64,000 nt of DNA from Diplocloster modestus (GTDB lineage: Bacteria > Bacillota > Clostridia > Lachnospirales > Lachnospiraceae): contig NZ_JAHQCX010000001.1 in NCBI RefSeq assembly GCF_019042245.1, positions 62,001-126,000 on the forward strand, in the 5' to 3' direction. The position numbers and the translations under genes are program-made. Shown piece by piece: positions 60,301 to 64,000 of this stretch. Below the pieces are notes generated by a model, which searched no databases, was not told the origin of the DNA, and saw only the letters and a program-made list of their open reading frames with translations. Numbering within the stretch: the first letter of the stretch is position 1; the number at the start of each line of letters is the position of its first letter.

Positions 60301-62694
60301 TATGCCTACGGCATGGTGCGGAATATAGACGCCCAGAAAAATATGGAACTGTCCCTAAGTAAAAAGGCCCAAAAAGATCCGGCCACGGGGGTATACAATA
60401 AAGATACCGCCATGATCATGATGAAAGAGGCTATTCGCAAAGCGATGGAAGCACAAAAAAGCCAGCTGTTGCTGGTCTTCCGTCTGGATACCTACGGAGA
60501 ACTGGTCAGAAGAGGCGGCTACCTCATGGCGGACGATGTGATGAAAGAGCTCAGCAGTCAATTAAAGCTGGTATTTGGTTCGATCCAGGTTATGGGAAGG
60601 TTCAATATGGACGAACTGGATATCCTGCTGATCAGCGAAAAAGCCGAGCAGGATATTCTGGGTCTGGTTAAGGAGGTACGAAAGACGATCAAGACTCCCT
60701 ATCTGTTTGCGAAAATACCAATCGAAGCTATTATAACCACGGGGATCGCCTATACAGAAGGGAACTATACAGACGTGGCCCATACAGACCTGGAAAACTT
60801 GTATCAGAGAGCAAGAATCGCCCTGGAAGCCGCTGAAAAAGAGAATTCCAGATGCCAGATTTATTCGGAAAAGCTGTCTGCGAAAGACTGGAAGATAAAA
60901 ACGGTAAAAGCCTGGGAGGACAGCCGGGTAACTTTTTATGAAAACAGAGATATGCAGGAGGTGCTGTTAAGGTGTGCATTTTCCCTGATGACCTCCAAGG
61001 AGTTCGAACGGGCGATTGACAATGTATTAAGGCAGATTGCCGGCTATTACGGTGCGGACCGTGCGTTCCTGGCAGAATTTAAATCCGGCGCAGATGAATG
61101 CAGGCAGTTCTATATTTCCGATATCGGCCACAATCAAATGATAAAGAAACAAACGGCCCCAGACGAAGTGAGTTTCTGGCGCAAGTGGTTTATGAACAAT
61201 AAAAAACTGGCCTGTGAGAATATCGAAGAATTCCGGGATAATTTTCCGGAAGATTATAAGAGGCTGAAGAAAAACGGCATCTGTTCCATTCAGGCGGTGG
61301 CACTGGAGGCGGATAATGAGATTACGGGCTGCCTGGGAATTGAAAATCCGGTTAAGAACTGGATGGACTTTGATCTGCTGGATTCCGTGAAGCATTTCGT
61401 GATAAATGAGATGGTAAAGCGGGATATGCAGCAGGAGCAGAAATATCTGGGGTACCACGATGTGCTGACCAATCTTCTGAACCGAAACAGTTATATCCGA
61501 TACAACACTTCTCTGAAAGAAGATGCACTGATCTCTCTGGGGGTACTGTCTGCGGATATCAACGGGCTGAAGAAAGTCAATATTGCCTATGGGCATGACG
61601 CGGGAGACCATCTGGTGAAATTGACGGCAGATATTCTAAACAGCCAGTTTTATGACAGCCAGGTCTTTCGTTTCGCGGGCGATGAATTCATGGTGGTGGC
61701 GGAAAACCTCACAAAGGATGTATTTCGGGAGCGTATCGAGTTAGTGCGCATGAAAGTGGCAGAAAGCTATGCCATGGGAGTTTCCATCGGCTATGCCTGG
61801 GCAGATACCGAGATCAATCTGGATCGTCTGGTTGCCCACGCCGATGAGCGCATGGTGATTGCAAAACAGAATTTTTATAAAAAAGAAGAGTGGGAAAGCG
61901 GCCGGTACAATCCCCACAGACTGGAAGGATTGAAGCGGGTAATCCAACAGGGACTCTTTAAAATGTATCTGCAGCCTAAAGCCGAGCTCCCCACCGGCCG
62001 CATCTGCGGCGCGGAAGCCCTGGTGCGCTTCGAGGACCAGAGGTTCGGCGTGATCGGCCCGGATAAATTTATCCCGCAGCTGGAGCGGGAAGGTATGGTC
62101 CATGCGGTAGATCTTTACATGTTCGGGAGGGTCTGCGAGACCCTCAGGGACTGGCAGGATCAAGGAATAACTCTGATTATGATCTCCGTAAATTTTTCCA
62201 GGTCCACACTGTTGGAGGAGAATCTGATGGAGCAGGTCGAAGAGATCTGGAAAAAATACCAGGTGCCGAAGGAGTACATTGAGATAGAGATCACGGAAAG
62301 TTTCGGCGAGATGGAACGGGAAACACTGGTACAGATCGGACAGCGGATCATAGAACATGGTTTCCGCGTGTCTCTGGATGACTTCGGCGCCCAGTACAGC
62401 AACATTGCGATCCTATCAGTACTCCCATTACACGAGTTAAAGTTGGATAAAAGTCTGACACACGACCTGTTTTCCAGCAACAATACCAGAGTAGTGGTAA
62501 AGCATTTCCTCAATCTGTGCAAAGAACTGGGTATCCTGAGTGTGGCAGAGGGTGTGGAGTCCAGCGAACAGCTGGACGTCCTGCGGGAACTGGGCTGCAA
62601 TTATATCCAGGGATATTATCTGAATAAGCCGATACCACTGGCGGAGTTTGAACAGATGTATATGCTGATATCTCCTTCCACATCAGCACATTAG
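57367..62694 (+). CDS. Multi-PAS/GAF GGDEF-EAL cyclic-di-GMP signalling protein
   Basis: A roughly 1775-residue protein with, in order: PAS (10-125), PAS (135-255), GGDEF with RVGGDEF near 335 (intact), GAF-like (450-615), a Cys-rich PAS (625-735, RPCPDCPM), PAS (745-860), PAS-like (870-985), a degenerate GGDEF (995-1160, NMDEL near 1079), GAF (1185-1345), GGDEF with FAGDEF near 1435, and EAL (1520-1765; EALVRF near 1547, DDFGAQYSN, EGVES). It can potentially make and degrade c-di-GMP. No membrane helix is apparent, so sensing is cytoplasmic. GTG start after AAGGAGG. Confidence 0.93.
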   Translation: MRDQDRTNFKMTPGGIFQCKYDPGWTVIYANDGLFQFLEYTREEFRELFDNQMAGVIYPEDLEPMYRTVSEQLKKGNVVENENRLVCKSGEVKWIWISCEFVAREGEEPYFYCMFHDITRQKQAQSRIKISEQRYDIILSMTQDVIYEWNYETREIYYAPTFEKKFGYVPPAKNFPCTVLEKGIIYPDDEELFRSHFQKIVDGEAEAVGEYRILKADESFIWCRITASAIRDDNAKLQKVIGMISDIDEQKRKVFFAQEQAMRDTLTGLYNRGATERLINEYLNGYGGMAAFLVIDVDNFKGVNDTLGHVYGDAVLGDMGYHLKKMSRSGDIIGRVGGDEFVVFLTELPNAETALHVAQRIGRIFHRSIEEAHIQYEITGSIGIAFYPKDGQDYLSLFSRADTAMYYAKHSGKNQLAVYDEIEASELPLNRKEEPDEEKAGIQKNFRDNIIEYVFRIFYENEDVDKALPVLLDLIGKIFDESRLYILEIVGGPGLARNTFEWCNTGIPSMKEEQDVFEYLQNPMEFDQNQIYSCEDVEALPEGEFKDWLVKRGAVSTLICKLIEDHRVVAVIGFEDCRKKRRASLEEKDALSLISQTISLFLMRARRQEEIRRQQAFSERLLKRVTTCIYSIDPESYKLIFVNSNIRCYLKGLKVGDLCYRSIRGMERPCPDCPMAELSQEHNCVTKELYHPNMKKWTETTAAFMRWADGRTVCLVNSYDITRYKEKKETNPGSEIQYMTAASHTRLKVWEYDLQKEVLILAESTRGQGDSQRCLEQIPESLIDMGMIHPESVETVRKLYAELKEGKRAVQQEIRIRTADCPKWQWERIRYLTIFDEVGRPVRAIGVGENITQQKEAEINYQKELQAMHTLSDGVVWVSRVNLTENRVEYLKSEQYPDYEYQGVMPYEEMLQLVSGEIVNQDDRKRFLSTMSRGALRTAYASNHTTVSMDYRFKNSKGRMYWVNYHIKLVPDAISRDLYAYGMVRNIDAQKNMELSLSKKAQKDPATGVYNKDTAMIMMKEAIRKAMEAQKSQLLLVFRLDTYGELVRRGGYLMADDVMKELSSQLKLVFGSIQVMGRFNMDELDILLISEKAEQDILGLVKEVRKTIKTPYLFAKIPIEAIITTGIAYTEGNYTDVAHTDLENLYQRARIALEAAEKENSRCQIYSEKLSAKDWKIKTVKAWEDSRVTFYENRDMQEVLLRCAFSLMTSKEFERAIDNVLRQIAGYYGADRAFLAEFKSGADECRQFYISDIGHNQMIKKQTAPDEVSFWRKWFMNNKKLACENIEEFRDNFPEDYKRLKKNGICSIQAVALEADNEITGCLGIENPVKNWMDFDLLDSVKHFVINEMVKRDMQQEQKYLGYHDVLTNLLNRNSYIRYNTSLKEDALISLGVLSADINGLKKVNIAYGHDAGDHLVKLTADILNSQFYDSQVFRFAGDEFMVVAENLTKDVFRERIELVRMKVAESYAMGVSIGYAWADTEINLDRLVAHADERMVIAKQNFYKKEEWESGRYNPHRLEGLKRVIQQGLFKMYLQPKAELPTGRICGAEALVRFEDQRFGVIGPDKFIPQLEREGMVHAVDLYMFGRVCETLRDWQDQGITLIMISVNFSRSTLLEENLMEQVEEIWKKYQVPKEYIEIEITESFGEMERETLVQIGQRIIEHGFRVSLDDFGAQYSNIAILSVLPLHELKLDKSLTHDLFSSNNTRVVVKHFLNLCKELGILSVAEGVESSEQLDVLRELGCNYIQGYYLNKPIPLAEFEQMYMLISPSTSAH

Positions 62695-62781
62695 TGGGGG
62701 ATTCCCAACAAATCTGCTTGAAAATTATGGACATATTGGATATACTGAAAAATAACGAATACATATGCAGGGAAAATTAGG

Positions 62782-63348
62782 ATGAAACGTCATACGATTG
62801 TAGAGTACACACATGATTTTTTGAGGAAGTATATTGGGGAAGGGAATGTCTGTATCGATGCCACGGCTGGAAATGGAAATGATACCGAGTTTCTGTGCGG
62901 GCTGGTAGGCAGTGAGGGCAAAGTGATCGCTTTTGATATTCAGGAGGATGCGGTGAGTACGACCAGAAGTCTTCTGGAGATGTTCGGGCTGAGCGAGATC
63001 GCCGAGGTTTACCTGGATTCCCATGAGAACATGGATTCTTACGTGGAGCCGGACTCGGTGGACGGGATCGTGTTTAATCTGGGTTATCTGCCCGGCGGAG
63101 ACCATTCCATATGTACCTGTCCGCAGACCACGATCTCCGCCATAAAAAAAGGACTGACGCTGCTGAAACCGGACGGTGTGATGTCGGTAAGTGTTTACAG
63201 CGGCAAAGACAGCGGATTCGAGGAGAGGGATGCCGTGCTGTCTTTTCTGGAAACTTTGGATTCCAAGGATTATACCGTTATTAAGAATGAATTTATTAAT
63301 AAACCGAATCATCCGCCGATTCCGGTGTTTATATTTAAAAATTATTAA
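62782..63348 (+). CDS. mnmM: YtqB/MnmM-like tRNA methyltransferase
   Basis: A 188-residue class I AdoMet methyltransferase with the glycine-rich IDATAGNGNDTEFL (about residues 24-37), FDIQEDAV and FNLGYLPGGDHSICT. It matches the rRNA_methylase/YtqB family, whose B. subtilis member methylates nm5s2U34 of tRNA to mnm5s2U (MnmM). It starts after GGGAAAATTAGG. Single gene after the c-di-GMP protein. Confidence 0.85.
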   Translation: MKRHTIVEYTHDFLRKYIGEGNVCIDATAGNGNDTEFLCGLVGSEGKVIAFDIQEDAVSTTRSLLEMFGLSEIAEVYLDSHENMDSYVEPDSVDGIVFNLGYLPGGDHSICTCPQTTISAIKKGLTLLKPDGVMSVSVYSGKDSGFEERDAVLSFLETLDSKDYTVIKNEFINKPNHPPIPVFIFKNY

Positions 63349-64000
63349 TTGGATGTGGTTTTCGTGGAGTCGGAGGCGTTGGGGTGATGGGTGGAGGCGT
63401 ATTCCTGAACGGAGGGATCTTTGATTTCATAGATCCGGAACCATTCTTTCGTGGATTCATCTTTGGTTGTCTCCGAACGGTTTTTGTACAGGAAGCGGAC
63501 CAGGCTGTAACAGTCTACCCAGATCTCGGAGGCACCTTCTTTCTGGGACTCGTCGAAGATCAGCTGTAGACCGAAATGCAGATGTGTGGTGTCGATATTA
63601 TTGACATTTTCCGTGGTGCTGTAACCGGTATGACCCATATAGCCGATGACATCACCGGCCTGTACGATGCTGCCTTCCTTTAAGGTTTTTACGTAGGGAA
63701 AGTTCTGGCGAAGATGCGCGTAATAGTAATAACGCTTCTGATCAAAACTACGGATGCCCAGGCGCCAGCCGCCGTACTGATTCCAACCTAAGGCCTCCAC
63801 ATAACCGGATTCCACGGCGATGATGGGGGTTCCCGTCTGCCCCATCATATCGTGTCCCAGATGCTGCCGCTGATAACCGTAGGAGCGGGATACCCCAAAA
63901 TCATCATAATCGCTGTATTCAAATCCTTTCGCAATCGGGTGGTAGGCTTTCAGGCCGTACTTTTTCACCCATTCCAATTGGGACGGGTCTGATTCAGAGG
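63345..64000 (-). CDS. M23 family metallopeptidase, N-terminus outside window
   Basis: The frame continues past the right edge (reading SESDPSQLEWVKKYGLK from the edge), so only the C-terminal part is visible. M23/LytM motifs are RQHLGHDMMGQ (H...D), YYYAHL and HLHFGLQL, the zinc ligands of a peptidoglycan endopeptidase. A Ser/Thr-rich tail ends the protein. Likely an extracellular or membrane-anchored cell-wall hydrolase, as the signal or anchor would be off-window. It overlaps the mnmM-like gene by four bases tail-to-tail. Confidence 0.88.
   Translation of the reverse strand, partial: SESDPSQLEWVKKYGLKAYHPIAKGFEYSDYDDFGVSRSYGYQRQHLGHDMMGQTGTPIIAVESGYVEALGWNQYGGWRLGIRSFDQKRYYYYAHLRQNFPYVKTLKEGSIVQAGDVIGYMGHTGYSTTENVNNIDTTHLHFGLQLIFDESQKEGASEIWVDCYSLVRFLYKNRSETTKDESTKEWFRIYEIKDPSVQEYASTHHPNASDSTKTTSN

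Noticed and set aside
1-64000. tRNA or rRNA genes as integration targets
   Set aside because: No sequence resembling a complete tRNA or rRNA was seen in the window, so the ICE and prophage do not appear to use a tRNA target here.

Overview
The window looks like a gut Clostridia chromosome, most likely Lachnospiraceae. This rests on Tn1549-type conjugation gene families, AGGAGG ribosome binding sites with many TTG/GTG starts, a bile-salt-hydrolase-like gene and a large c-di-GMP sensor. This is inference; no rRNA or tRNA gene is present to fix the taxon. The left 47 kb is a stack of mobile DNA, and the right 16.5 kb is ordinary chromosome.

Region 1 (1-10490) is the right part of a mobilizable element. 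It carries a heterodimeric ABC exporter with a DtxR-like regulator as cargo, three small sigma-like regulators, DUF3847, a MobQ relaxase with a recognisable oriT, a YafQ/DinJ toxin-antitoxin pair, a replisome organizer, a DnaC-like loader and TnpW. It abuts a VirD4/TraG gene that has lost its N-terminal half, so this element probably sits inside, or has recombined with, the conjugative element that follows.

Region 2 (10492-35764) is an integrative conjugative element (ICE). Its transfer operon runs TraG fragment, Maff2, TrbL/VirB6-like, PrgI, VirB4/TraE, NlpC/P60 hydrolase, DUF4315, DUF4366, TopB, a giant antirestriction-type protein and TTRAP. Two DNA methyltransferases, a PAPS-reductase-like PP-loop protein and an XF1762 protein are interleaved. 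Next come a divergent BRO gene, a MobP-type relaxase with MobC, and two oriT-like repeats in opposite orientation. An AT-rich cargo island follows: an 8-residue leader peptide with a macrolide-arrest-like motif, transcription attenuators, a Cys-rich KTR protein and a Cfr-like 23S rRNA methyltransferase. Tn916-type regulators and a large serine recombinase close the element.

Region 3 (35810-43650) is the late end of a prophage. The ICE interrupts its collagen-like tail-fibre gene. The fibre's C-terminal part exists as four alternative cassettes in two inverted pairs. Each begins with the same 15-bp site in the same codon phase, and both pairs span exactly 611 bp. A holin, an endolysin, AT-rich accessory genes, a 306-aa serine recombinase and an operator-rich regulatory region lie between the pairs. 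This looks like a DNA-inversion system that varies the tail fibre.

Region 4 (43650-47460) is a variable island. It holds two copies of a roughly 190-bp repeat whose start reads as the C-terminal end of a methyltransferase-like protein, each followed by accessory genes and a DUF1016 (YhcG) nuclease, one intact and one decayed.

Region 5 (47463-64000) is chromosome: GNAT, RibD-type reductase, DUF1905/DUF1801, small kinase, Fic, bile-salt-hydrolase-like enzyme, extended hexapeptide acetyltransferase, bacteriohemerythrin, Amidase_6, PiT/DUF47 phosphate uptake, UDG-like protein, a 1776-residue PAS/GGDEF/EAL protein, MnmM-like methyltransferase and the 3' part of an M23 peptidase gene.
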